This document shows, in pieces, positions 44,983 to 53,356 of a stretch of DNA of 64,000 nucleotides (positions within the stretch are counted from its first letter, which is position 1; each line of letters opens with the position of its first letter). Source of the stretch: Sphingomonas phyllosphaerae. Lineage in GTDB: Bacteria; Pseudomonadota; Alphaproteobacteria; Sphingomonadales; Sphingomonadaceae. Both the position numbers and the translations under genes were made by a program. The stretch is from NCBI RefSeq assembly GCF_029623345.1, contig NZ_JAPYKH010000014.1:41966-105965 (forward strand), given 5' to 3'. The notes beneath the pieces were generated by a model. It saw only the letters and a list, made by a program, of their open reading frames with translations, was not told where the DNA came from and did no database searches.

Positions 44983-45577
44983 CTAATCGGGCTCGACCGC
45001 GGCCTCGGCGTCGCTGCCGTCATCCACCCCCAGCGTGGCGTCTCGCTTCCTCGACCAGAGCCGCGCGCGATCGGTCAAGCGAGCGGCATGGCTTGCGTAG
45101 AGTGTGGTCCTGTTCGCGCGCGTGTCGACGCTCATCAGACCTCTGCACCCGACAATCTCCACCTCGGCCAGCGGCATCAGCTCGTCCATGAAGAGGAATG
45201 ACCTCGGACAGGAGCTCGCCGGGCCGCGGAGCGCGAAATTATAGTAGCCGTCGCGGTCGCACCGCCTGCACGCGGTAGCTGCCGGGCGGCAGCGTTGCGA
45301 GGCTCGCGAGGGAGGCGTCTGTCGCCGCGTTGATCGTCACGTCGGGGCCGAACTTCGGCACGTCGCGCCCGGCCACCCAGACTTGGCGACCGCGCTCCGG
45401 GTCGACCGCCTCGCCGTGCGCGTCCGCGCCGCTCGCTGGCGCGGCGAACACCAGCCGCTTGCCACGCGCGTCCGCGGCGAGGTCGTGTCGGAGCGTCACG
45501 ATTAGGCGCGGCTCCGGGTCGGCCCCGCCGATGAGCAGCGCGTGCCGCGCGGCGGCGGTCGTGATGCCGACGCTCAT
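44983..45577 (-). pseudogene. frameshifted esterase-like gene
   Basis: The first 112 codons (MSVGITTAAARHALLIGGAD through VWVAGRDVPKFGPDV to SLATLPPGSYRVQAV) end at a TAA at 45239. In another frame the expected continuation DRDGYYNFALRGP occurs immediately, then runs to 44983. Loss of two bases, or gain of one, near 45255 explains this. The front resembles secreted putative esterases, but with no signal peptide, so the 5' end may also be damaged. It overlaps the start of the racemase operon end by four bases. Confidence 0.6.
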
Positions 45578-46305
45578 CCGACGGTCTGGCCCGCATCGTC
45601 GTCGCGCTCGACCGACAGCGCGCGGTCGAGCGCGGCGGCGGCGTGGAGCGCCGTGGTGTCGAAGATTGGTACCGGGCTGTCGTCCTCTCCCACCAGCATC
45701 ATGATTTCGGTGCAGCCGAGGATCACCGCCTCGGCGCCGGACGCGACGAGCCGCCCGATCACCGCGCGATAGGCCTCGCGCGACGCGGCCTCGACACGCC
45801 CGGCGACCAGTTCGTCGTAGATGATCCGGTGCACGGTCGCGCGGTCCGTCGCTTCGGGGACGATCACCTCCAGGCCGAAGGCGTCGCGCAGCCGCCCCTT
45901 GTAGAAGTCCTGCTCCATCGTGAACGCGGTGCCGAGCAGGCCGACCCTGCGCAGGCCGGCGGCGACGATCCGCTCCGCGGTGGCGTCGGCGATATGGACC
46001 AGCGGGACGCCGACAGCTTTTTGTACCTCCGGCGCCATCCGGTGCATCGTGTTGGTGCAGATCAACAGCAGCTCCGCGCCGGCCGCCTCAAGCCGCCGGG
46101 CGGCGCCCACCATCCGGGCGGTGAGGCCATCCCAGTCGCCTGCGTGTTGCAGCGCCTCGATTTCGGCAAAGTCGAACGACCACAAGAGGCAGCGCGCCGA
46201 GGCGGTCGGCCCCAGGCGTGCGCGGGCGCCCTCGTTGAGTAGGCGGTAATAGACCGCCGAACTCTCCCAACTCATGCCGCCGATCAGGCCGATCATGCGC
46301 ATCAT
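45574..46305 (-). CDS. aspartate/glutamate racemase family protein
   Basis: A 243-residue PLP-independent racemase. LLLICTNTMH and VILGCTEIMM carry the two catalytic cysteines (one near residue 84, one near residue 198), and GLIGGMSWESSAVYYRLLNE is the family N-terminus. The substrate may be Asp or a related acid. The start overlaps the stop of the flavoprotein gene (ATGA), so both are translated from one message. Confidence 0.9.
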   Translation of the reverse strand: MMRMIGLIGGMSWESSAVYYRLLNEGARARLGPTASARCLLWSFDFAEIEALQHAGDWDGLTARMVGAARRLEAAGAELLLICTNTMHRMAPEVQKAVGVPLVHIADATAERIVAAGLRRVGLLGTAFTMEQDFYKGRLRDAFGLEVIVPEATDRATVHRIIYDELVAGRVEAASREAYRAVIGRLVASGAEAVILGCTEIMMLVGEDDSPVPIFDTTALHAAAALDRALSVERDDDAGQTVG

Positions 46306-47693
46306 GCCGCTCCGTTCCAGGATTCGAGGTCGAGCAACAGCGTCGGGATCAGTTCCGATATCGTCGGGTGGATCGGCACCGCCCAGCGGAGCTGCTCGAT
46401 CGGCTGATCGGCGTTCATCATGTCGAGCACGCCGTGGATCGCCTCGTCGCCGCCGGTGCCGAGGATCGCCGCGCCGAGCACGCGGCGCGTCTCCGCATCG
46501 GCGACGATTCTCATAAAGCCCTGCGTCTCGCCTTTCTCGACCGCGCGACCGACGCGCGTCATCGGCCGCGTCGCGCGCAGCAGCGGCCGACCCGTCGCGA
46601 GCGCCTGTGCGTCGGTCAGGCCGACGCGGGCGAGCGGGGGATCGATGTAGAGCGCAAAGCCGGGCAGACGTTGGCTGACGCGCCGGTCCTCGCCGTCGAG
46701 CAGGTTGGCCGCGACGATCTCGAAATCATTGTACGCCGTGTGGGTAAAGGCGCCGCGGCCGTTGCAGTCACCGAGCGCCCAGATGCCGGGGACGCTGCTC
46801 TTCAGGTGGTCGTCGACGATGATGTAGCCGCGCGGGTCGACCGCGACGCCGGCCGCCTCGAGCCCGAGGTCGTCCGTGTTCGGCCGCCGGCCCACCGCCA
46901 CCAGCACGTGGCTGGCGAGCAATCGCGACGCCTCGGCGTCGCAGTCGACCCGCACCGTGATCTCGTCATCCTGGCGCGCGAAGCCGATGCAGTCCGCGCC
47001 AGTCCGCACTGCGACGCCCTCGGCCTCAAGGATCGTGCGCACCGCCGCGGAAACGTCCTCGTCCTCGCGCGCGATCAGACGGTCCATGCGCTCGACGATC
47101 GTGACCGCCGCGCCGAAGCGACGGTACATCTGCGCGAACTCCAGCCCGATGTAGCTGCCGCCGATTATCACAAGGTGGCGCGGCAACGTGTCGAGCGCGA
47201 CCATGCCGGTGTTGGTCAGGATCGGAACCTCGTCGATGCCCGGCAGGTCCGGGATGGTTGCACGACCGCCCACGTTTAGGAAAATACGCGGTGCGGTCAG
47301 CCGCTCGCCCGCCACGGTGACGACGGTCGCGGACTCAAGCCGGGCGTGGCCGCGGATCAGCTCGACGCCGGTCAGGCCGGACAGCCACGCCTCGTTGCCG
47401 CGGCGGCCGTTCCGGATGACGGCGTTCGCGCGCGCGGCTACCGCGGCCATGTCGACGGCGACGGAGGCGGCGGTGAAGCCATAGTCCGCCCCGCGTCGCG
47501 CGGTATGGAGCGCGTAGGCACTGGCCACCAGAGTCTTCGTCGGGCGGCAGCCGGTGTTGACGCAGGTGCCGCCGACCCAATGTCGCTCGATAATGGCGAC
47601 GGTCTGGCCCGCGGCGCTGAGCCTGGCGGCGAGTGCCGGCCCCGCCTGGCCGGCACCGATGATGATGGCGTCGAAGCTCCGCATGCTAGGCAT
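46302..47693 (-). CDS. FAD-dependent pyridine nucleotide-disulfide oxidoreductase, mercuric-reductase-like
   Basis: A 463-residue flavoenzyme. AIIIGAGQAGPALAARLSAA binds FAD, GGTCVNTGCRPTKT carries the redox disulfide (CxxxxC), IGGSYIGLEFAQMYRRFG binds NAD(P)H, and VGRRPNTDDLGLE is the second FAD motif. The dimerisation domain ends SWNGAA without the C-terminal Cys pair, and no HMA domain is present, so it is not a true mercuric reductase. The likely electron acceptor is unknown. Starts at 47693 or 47684 are both possible. Confidence 0.92.
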   Translation of the reverse strand: MPSMRSFDAIIIGAGQAGPALAARLSAAGQTVAIIERHWVGGTCVNTGCRPTKTLVASAYALHTARRGADYGFTAASVAVDMAAVAARANAVIRNGRRGNEAWLSGLTGVELIRGHARLESATVVTVAGERLTAPRIFLNVGGRATIPDLPGIDEVPILTNTGMVALDTLPRHLVIIGGSYIGLEFAQMYRRFGAAVTIVERMDRLIAREDEDVSAAVRTILEAEGVAVRTGADCIGFARQDDEITVRVDCDAEASRLLASHVLVAVGRRPNTDDLGLEAAGVAVDPRGYIIVDDHLKSSVPGIWALGDCNGRGAFTHTAYNDFEIVAANLLDGEDRRVSQRLPGFALYIDPPLARVGLTDAQALATGRPLLRATRPMTRVGRAVEKGETQGFMRIVADAETRRVLGAAILGTGGDEAIHGVLDMMNADQPIEQLRWAVPIHPTISELIPTLLLDLESWNGAA

Positions 47694-47804
47694 ACCTTGA
47701 TCGTGTGAGGCGCTGGGCCTTGTGGCAGAGGTGGTGAGCCCGCGCGAGGCGGGCCCGCGTGCGATCAGACAAGGCTGAGGCGCACGTGATGGAGGGAAGA
47801 CCGC

Positions 47805-48386
47805 TCAGGCGGCGGCAACCTTGGCGCGGCGGCGTGCGGCGCTGACCGTCAGCGACACCGCCGAGACGAGGAAGTAGAAGGCGCCGAAGGCGGCATAGGG
47901 CACGATGTCGGCGATGCCGACCGCGGCCAGGCCAGCGGCCTTGCTCAGCATATGCGCACCGGCGAGGCCCGACTGCGCGCCGCTCAGGATCATCGCCCAT
48001 TGCGCACCATAGGCCTTCCAGCGTCGCACGCCGGTGGCGAGCTGGAAGAGACCGGACAGCATGGCCCAGACGCCGAAGACCTGCAGGACCGCGTGCGGCC
48101 CCTGCGGCAGGGTCGCCGCGACCGCGACCGCGGTGACGGTGCTCACCGCCAAGTTGAGCATCTGGCTTTTGTTACGCGCGAGCCCGCCGCTGCGCGCAGC
48201 GTCGAGATAGTTCGCCAGCGCGTCCCAGGCCGGATAGACGACCAGCATCGCGGCGGCGAGCGCCGGCATCGTGCCGGCGATCGTGAAAGCGACCGCGACC
48301 CAGGCCGCAGCCACCGCGAAGCGCAGGTAGTAATAGGTCGTGAGCCAGCTCAGGTCGGGCGCTTTCGCGGCGGCGGTGGTCGTCAT
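47805..48386 (-). CDS. multi-pass membrane protein, DUF308-like
   Basis: A 193-residue protein with about six membrane helices (for example TYYYLRFAVAAAWVAVAFTI, ALAAAMLVVYPAWDALANYL and VPYAAFGAFYFLVSAVSLTV) and a basic C-terminus. No catalytic motif. AAAGGATC precedes the ATG at 48386. It lies between the NrsF/sigma pair and the flavoprotein, in the same direction, so it may belong to the sigma factor's regulon. Confidence 0.75.
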   Translation of the reverse strand: MTTTAAAKAPDLSWLTTYYYLRFAVAAAWVAVAFTIAGTMPALAAAMLVVYPAWDALANYLDAARSGGLARNKSQMLNLAVSTVTAVAVAATLPQGPHAVLQVFGVWAMLSGLFQLATGVRRWKAYGAQWAMILSGAQSGLAGAHMLSKAAGLAAVGIADIVPYAAFGAFYFLVSAVSLTVSAARRRAKVAAA

Positions 48387-48497
48387 GGCAGGATCCTTTC
48401 TGGGTGGAGGGCGCACGCCTTCCTTCCCGGCGAGCCGGGTTGATCGGTGTCGGTCGGGTGGATCGAGGCGCGGCGTGGCTGGCCGCGGCAGCTCAGG

Positions 48498-49139
48498 TCA
48501 AAGGCGGAAGCGGCGCGGCAGGCACCATCGCGCCGTGGCGGCGACGGCGCCGCACCCGATGCTGTACCATACGATCGCGTAGAGAGGGTCGTTGTAGGGG
48601 CAGCAGAAGGCGAAGACGAACGCGCCGCAGGTACCCGCGGCGAGGCCGGCGGCGAGCGCGCTGAGCCGCGGCTCGGTCGGCGCGGCGCGTCGCATCAGCG
48701 CGCCGAGCAACGCCATGACGGGCAGCGAGAGCACGACGATCGACGTAGCGCACACGATCCCGCTCGCCGGGTCGATACGGTCGAGCAGCGGGCGGTGTGC
48801 CGCTCCCGAAGGGGTGACGAAGATGCCCGCGACGATCGCCGCGGCTGCGAGCGCGCCGGCGAGGGTCAGGCCCGGTCGCGTCCGCGCCGCGGGCGAGAAG
48901 GAGCGGATCGCCACCGCGCAGGCCGTAACGGCGAGGAGGGCGAGGCCGCCCACCCGCCACATCAGATAGGGCGAGTCCGCCGTGTGGTGCATGTCCGGCC
49001 GCATCGCGCCCATGGCCAGGAACAGCGCGAGCTCCATCCCGCACAGCGCGAGCAGGAGCGCGCCCTCGCGCACGACGCTGCGGCGCTGAACGGGCGCGAG
49101 GCGGGACGAGAGCTCGGCGATCAAGGCGTCATTCGACAT
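48498..49139 (-). CDS. nrsF: NrsF-like anti-sigma factor (DUF1109 membrane protein)
   Basis: A 213-residue integral membrane protein with six predicted helices. A cysteine-rich loop FAFCCPYNDPLYAIVWYSIG and further cysteines are typical of the NrsF group that holds SigF at the membrane in Caulobacter and is inactivated by heavy-metal or redox signals. It overlaps the upstream sigma gene by 11 bases, the arrangement of a sigma/anti-sigma pair. Symbol given by family resemblance and pairing. Confidence 0.78.
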   Translation of the reverse strand: MSNDALIAELSSRLAPVQRRSVVREGALLLALCGMELALFLAMGAMRPDMHHTADSPYLMWRVGGLALLAVTACAVAIRSFSPAARTRPGLTLAGALAAAAIVAGIFVTPSGAAHRPLLDRIDPASGIVCATSIVVLSLPVMALLGALMRRAAPTEPRLSALAAGLAAGTCGAFVFAFCCPYNDPLYAIVWYSIGCGAVAATARWCLPRRFRL

Positions 49140-49740
49140 CAGAGGTCTTCTCGATCAGGGCCGTGAGCCGGGCGAGGCCACGGTGGATGTTCATCTTCAC
49201 GGCCGAGGGCGACAGGCCGATCCGCGACGAGGCCTCCTCGACGCTATAGCCCTGCACCTTCACCAGCAGGATCGCCTGCGCCTGCGCCGGGCGCAGCGCC
49301 TTGAGCAGGGTGGCGAGCACCGAACTGCTGACCACCGTGACCTCGTGGTCGCCGACCGCGACGTCGTCGGGCAGCTCGCCGTCCGGGCGCCGGGCCAGGC
49401 TACGCAGCTGGTCGACCCACTTGTTCTTGGCGATCGCTGCGAGCCACGGGCCGAACGGGTAGCGCGGATCGTAGGTATGACGGCGCCGGTGCACCGCCAT
49501 GAGCGTCTCCTGGACGGCATCGTCCACCTCGCCAGCGGGCAGGCGCCGGGTGAAATAGCGCGTGAGCCATGCCGACGTCTCCGCGAGCAGCCGGCGGTAC
49601 GCGCCGCCATGTCCGTCCTGGGCGGCTTCCATCAGCTTGCCCCACTCGTCCGGTGCGGTGCGCGCCGGTCGCTCGCGGCTGACCCGCGTCGCATCAGGCG
49701 CCGACCGGGGGATCAGCCTCGAGAGGAATTCGGTTCGCAT
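49129..49740 (-). CDS. sigF: ECF sigma factor, SigF-like
   Basis: A 203-residue ECF sigma factor. Region 2 has EVDDAVQETLMAVHRRRHTY, then YPFGPWLAAIAKNKWVDQLR. Region 4 has VKVQGYSVEEASSRIGLSPS, then AVKMNIHRGLARLTALIEKT. The pairing with a DUF1109/NrsF-like gene points to the SigF type that controls responses to metals and oxidative stress. An upstream element at 49750-49775 resembles SigF promoters, suggesting autoregulation. The Arg-rich N-terminus before DEWGKLMEAA is poorly conserved. Confidence 0.85.
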   Translation of the reverse strand: MRTEFLSRLIPRSAPDATRVSRERPARTAPDEWGKLMEAAQDGHGGAYRRLLAETSAWLTRYFTRRLPAGEVDDAVQETLMAVHRRRHTYDPRYPFGPWLAAIAKNKWVDQLRSLARRPDGELPDDVAVGDHEVTVVSSSVLATLLKALRPAQAQAILLVKVQGYSVEEASSRIGLSPSAVKMNIHRGLARLTALIEKTSDVE

Positions 49741-49749
49741 GGTCTGTTA

Positions 49750-49775
49750 TTCGCTCGTCGCGTGCTCACGGTCAC
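49750..49775 (-). promoter_or_regulatory. candidate SigF-type promoter upstream of its own gene
   Basis: On the minus strand GTGACC, a 16-base spacer, then CGAATAA. The form reported for Caulobacter SigF is, from memory, GTAACC-N16-CGAA, so five of six -35 bases, the full -10 and the spacer match. The predicted start lies only a few bases before the ATG at 49740. Confidence 0.5.
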
Positions 49776-49799
49776 CCACCTCGATCTTTCTTTTCCAAC

Positions 49800-50324
49800 C
49801 ATTCGTTTGAGCGGCCCGTCGTCGCGCTGGCGGAGCAGATCGAGGAGGGCGCGCTGGCGCTCGAGCGGCGGCTCGGGCAGGAGCAGGTGCTCCGCGGCGT
49901 GCTGCGCGTATCCTCGGACGACTGGTTCGGCGCCTATGTCCTGCCCCCGATCGTCGGCGATTATACGAGCGCCTATCCCGGCATGAATGTCGAGATACGC
50001 ACGAGCACGCGTCTGTTCAGCGTCGCGCAGCGCGAGCCGGACATCGCCTTCAGCATCGTCCCCTTCGCCATCTTGGGAATCGAGCAGCGACGTCTCAGCC
50101 GGTTGACCTATGGCGTATACGTCGCGGCGGCGCCCGAGCCTGTGTTCGGCGAGGGCACGGGCTTTCGTCTGATCACCCACGACACCGTCACAGGGCAGCT
50201 TTCCGACATCAACTGGGTCAAGGCGAGCTTCCCCGATGCGGCGCCGATTGGAACCGCGCTGGTGGTGAACCTCTCGCTGCGCAGCTTCCTCGAGCGGGCC
50301 GGATCAGGCCGACGACGGGTGTGA
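49800..50324 (+). pseudogene. LysR-type regulator fragment, lacking both ends
   Basis: The frame gives HSFERPVVALAEQIEEGALA, then VLRGVLRVSSDDWFGAYVLP and PDIAFSIVPF, the linker helix and substrate-binding domain of a LysR regulator. There is no helix-turn-helix before it, because the divergent sigma gene begins there, and the C-terminus stops early at 50322 (RSFLERAGSGRRRV). It is debris next to the island edge. Confidence 0.65.
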
Positions 50325-50943
50325 CATGACGCTTCTCAACCACCTGCTATTCGTGCCCGTCGTCATCCCTGTGGTGACAGCGCCTGCCGCGATGCGGCCG
50401 GCGCGCCGGCGGCCGACCGCGGCCCTGTACCCGTCGGTCGGCGAGCGCCGCGCTGGTCATGGCGCTGCGCCGCGTGCGGGTAGGTGCGATGCGCCAACTC
50501 TACTGCGTCGCCGGCTCACCGCCGCGACCGAGCGCCGATCTCGCGGCGCACGGCGGGCGCGTCGCGCTCCACCAGCGCGAGGTGACGGCAGACGAGGTGA
50601 GCAAGCCGCTTTGGGCGCTCACCTCGGGGCTCGGCGTCCGCATCCATCGCGGCGCTGCTATTCGCCTTCACGCGCGAGGCGGCGCCACGGAGACGCCGCA
50701 CGTCACGGCGGACGCGCGGCGTGCCCAGTGGTCACGTGCGATGGAAGGTCGGCCCGAGGCGGAGGCGGCGCAAGATCGTTCCGCGGCCGCGATGTCGGCC
50801 GGAACCAACCCGCGACACGCCGACCCTTGCGGCCGCATGAGTCCTGTTGACGCGACACTGCGCCGCGCCGGCTTCTGCAAGCCAGACGCGACGCAGTGGT
50901 GGCGGGCGGCGCGGACGTGAGCTTCCGCGCTGCCGATTGTCGC
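50325..50943. other. degraded region, no intact gene
   Basis: Contains a short frame at 50326 starting MTLLNHLLFVPVVIPVVTAP that recalls the hydrophobic N-terminus of a proton-antiporter or NADH dehydrogenase subunit, but it becomes Arg-rich junk after about 30 codons. The remaining frames have no gene-like pattern. Confidence 0.4.
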
Positions 50944-52179
50944 TTACTTCGGCATGTCGACCAGGCGCGGCGTGGCGTTCCAGGTGAAATCGTCGCGCAT
51001 CTTCAACTGCAGGCCGTTGCCGAGGTCGCCGCCCGAGCAGTTGAGCAGCTTGTTGATGCAGTTCTCGGTCCACATCGCGAGCACCTTGTCGTCCCAGGCG
51101 CCGATCCAGTCGGCGTGGAAGGTGGTGCCGGGGCGCTGCGTCGCCATGCCGGGCATCGAGTCCGAGGCGAGCGTCCAGGTGCTCTTTCCCTCGCTCCACT
51201 CGCCCGAGGTGTCGAGGTCCTCGTCCACCGTGTACCAGGCGCCCAGCGTGAAGGTCGGCACGATATAGGGATGGGTCGCGGGGCACTTCAGGATGCCGTC
51301 CCAGCCGTAACTCGGGAAGGCCATGTGGCTGCGGTGATCGCCCGAGTTGAGCTGGCGCCCGTTCCAGCAGCTCGGTGCCTGGATCACCGCCCCGATGCGG
51401 TTGCCGACCGGACAGAACTTCGCCGCGGTGACGAGATCCGGGTAATGGCCAGGCGTCGCCGTCGGGCCGTCGCAGTTGAAGTAGAAGTCGTTATCGCTCT
51501 TGCCGTTGCCCATGTTGTACCCGAACACGAACCGTAGGCCGCGCGGCATGTCGACGCAGGCTTTGCCTTCGATCTTGCAGGCCGGGCTGCTATCCGGAAT
51601 GCGCTTGTAGTAAATCGAGACATAATCCGGGCGAACGACCTTGCCCTTGCCGTTCAGCATCGCCGGGACCCAATAGGCCGAGCGGTTCAGCTTGTTGTTG
51701 CAGGTGCTATCACCGCTGAAGCGCAGCTTACCGTAATCGGAATAAGCGTTGGCGCCGGTGTTCCCGAAGAATTGGTGCGCGTGCGACTTGCCGGGCTGGC
51801 CCGGGAAGACGATGGGGTCGTCCTTGAGCACCTGACCGGGCATGCAGATGAAGCGGAAGGCGCCGACCACGTCCGGCGCGCCCGACTGCGGAATCGCGCC
51901 CGTCCCCCAGGAGGGGACCAGCAGGTCCTCCGTCTTGAAGTTACTGGCGTAGGACGGCTGCTGGACGACGCCGAACGGCCCGGTCTTGCGGATCGCGTCG
52001 ACGGGGAGTCCGTCGGCGGCGAGCTTCACCGTCGCGGCGGGCTTCGCCGCTGGAGTGGCGGGCGCGGCGACCACCGCGACCAGGCTGGTGGCGGCCTGAG
52101 CAACGTTGGTGGTGTTCGTCGCCGCATAAGCACTCGACGCGGCGACCACGGCCGCGCCCACGATCCAAAGCTTCTTCAT
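50944..52179 (-). CDS. secreted DUF1996 protein
   Basis: A 411-residue exported protein. MKKLWIVGAAVVAASSAYAA is a signal peptide, and a Pro/Ala-rich segment precedes a DUF1996 domain: FRFICMPGQVLKDDPIVFPG, SHAHQFFGNTGANAYSDYGK, and WNGRQLNSGDHRSHMAFPSY with paired cysteines (TCNNK, PACKIEGKAC, APSCWNG, LKCPATH, ENCINKLLNC). DUF1996 is common in fungi and actinobacteria and rarer in Proteobacteria. Its function is unknown; a carbohydrate or wall role is often assumed. The ATG at 52179 is chosen because the signal peptide begins there. Confidence 0.85.
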   Translation of the reverse strand: MKKLWIVGAAVVAASSAYAATNTTNVAQAATSLVAVVAAPATPAAKPAATVKLAADGLPVDAIRKTGPFGVVQQPSYASNFKTEDLLVPSWGTGAIPQSGAPDVVGAFRFICMPGQVLKDDPIVFPGQPGKSHAHQFFGNTGANAYSDYGKLRFSGDSTCNNKLNRSAYWVPAMLNGKGKVVRPDYVSIYYKRIPDSSPACKIEGKACVDMPRGLRFVFGYNMGNGKSDNDFYFNCDGPTATPGHYPDLVTAAKFCPVGNRIGAVIQAPSCWNGRQLNSGDHRSHMAFPSYGWDGILKCPATHPYIVPTFTLGAWYTVDEDLDTSGEWSEGKSTWTLASDSMPGMATQRPGTTFHADWIGAWDDKVLAMWTENCINKLLNCSGGDLGNGLQLKMRDDFTWNATPRLVDMPK

Positions 52180-52659
52180 GAAACCCCCGAAGAGATAGAC
52201 GTTGGACGGAGCCACTGCGACGATGCATTAGATCGCGCGCCTTCCGACTAAAGCCTTCTTACTCCGGCATTCCATTCGGATCGTTTAAACAACAAGGTTT
52301 CATAATCTTAACCGATGCGCTGATCAGGGTGGTGTTAACTTGCACTTAACTGCCACCCCGGGTGAGCTTGGATCATCGGGCGCGAGCGCCGATCAACTAC
52401 GCCGACGAGCCCCCGCCGCGGCGTTCACCGGGAGCAGCACGCCGCGTTACTGAACGACCATCGATCACGGTCGGCGATGGCGCCACCTCACGCGGCGGGG
52501 CGAGGGCTCACGGCGACCGCCGGGCACAGCCGCGGCCGAACCGAGCCGGGGCGTGACGCGACTATTCGCCGCAACCGTCCGAGCCGCGCGACGGCACAGC
52601 GCGCTAGGTCGGCATCGGACATGGAGCCGCCATCACGGCTGGCACCATCGCGCGAGTCG
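52180..52659. other. 480-base divergent region, no gene
   Basis: Leaders of the DUF1996 gene and the 3' side of the nitroreductase. An AT-richer segment (GTTTAAACAACAAGGTTTCA near 52283-52302, then ATAATCTTAACC) is a plausible promoter region for the DUF1996 gene. No RNA or coding signal was recognised. Confidence 0.35.
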
Positions 52660-53238
52660 TCAGCCCGCCCATTCGCTCCACAGCGCGGCGGGATCGGGAC
52701 GCGGGCGTTCCTCCAGCGCGCGGCCCGGGGTGCCGATGAACATGAAGCCGGCGATCCGCTCGGGCGCGGCGCCGAACAGGTCGCGCACCGCGTCGGAGAA
52801 GGCGGGCCAGCCGGTCAGCCAGCCCGCCGCGAAGCCGTGCGCGTGCGCGGCGTGGAGCAGGTTCATGCACGCCGCACCCGCGGACAGCTCCTGCTCCCAC
52901 AGAGGGATGTGGCTCTCCAGCCGCGGCGAGGAGAACGCTACCACCAGCGCGGGCGCCTGACGGGCGAACTGGTCCATCGCGTCGAGTTCGAGTCGCGCCG
53001 CCGCCGGCCGTTCGGCGCGGTAGGCCCCGACCAGCCGCGCGGCGAAAGCGTCACGGCGCTCGTCCGGGACGATGACGAAGCGCCACGGCGCGAGCTTGCC
53101 GTGATCGGGGGTGCGCCCGGCGAGCTGGATCATGGCGACGAGCTGGTCGCGCGTCGGTCCGGGGGCGACGAGGTCGCGCGGCTTGCCCGAGCGGCGCGTG
53201 GCGAGCAGCGCGAGCGGCGAGGAGAGGTCGTTGAACAT
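52660..53238 (-). CDS. nitroreductase family protein
   Basis: A 192-residue flavin-dependent nitroreductase. LLATRRSGKPRDLVAPGPTR near the start and RTPDHGKLAPWRFVIVPDER carry the FMN-binding Arg and Asn-like positions, then GAACMNLLHAAHAHGFAAGW in the C-terminal helix. The short YdjA/TdsD-like length suggests reduction of nitro compounds or quinones with NAD(P)H. Substrate unknown. It faces the POT transporter gene. Confidence 0.88.
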   Translation of the reverse strand: MFNDLSSPLALLATRRSGKPRDLVAPGPTRDQLVAMIQLAGRTPDHGKLAPWRFVIVPDERRDAFAARLVGAYRAERPAAARLELDAMDQFARQAPALVVAFSSPRLESHIPLWEQELSAGAACMNLLHAAHAHGFAAGWLTGWPAFSDAVRDLFGAAPERIAGFMFIGTPGRALEERPRPDPAALWSEWAG

Positions 53239-53356
53239 CGCCCGGGCAGATAGCGCGTCCGGGGGATATTTACAGCCGCGGCCAAGCCGCTAGTCTCGTG
53301 CGCAACCAATCGGCGCCGCCCGCCCGCGCCTCGCCCCTCACCGGAGCCGCTCTCCC

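Noticed and set aside
46302..47693. True mercuric reductase (merA)
   Set aside because: No HMA domain and no C-terminal cysteine pair; the disulfide motif alone is shared by many flavoproteins.
50326..50420. A proton-antiporter or NADH dehydrogenase subunit gene
   Set aside because: Only about 20 hydrophobic residues resemble such proteins before the frame becomes Arg-rich; too little to call.
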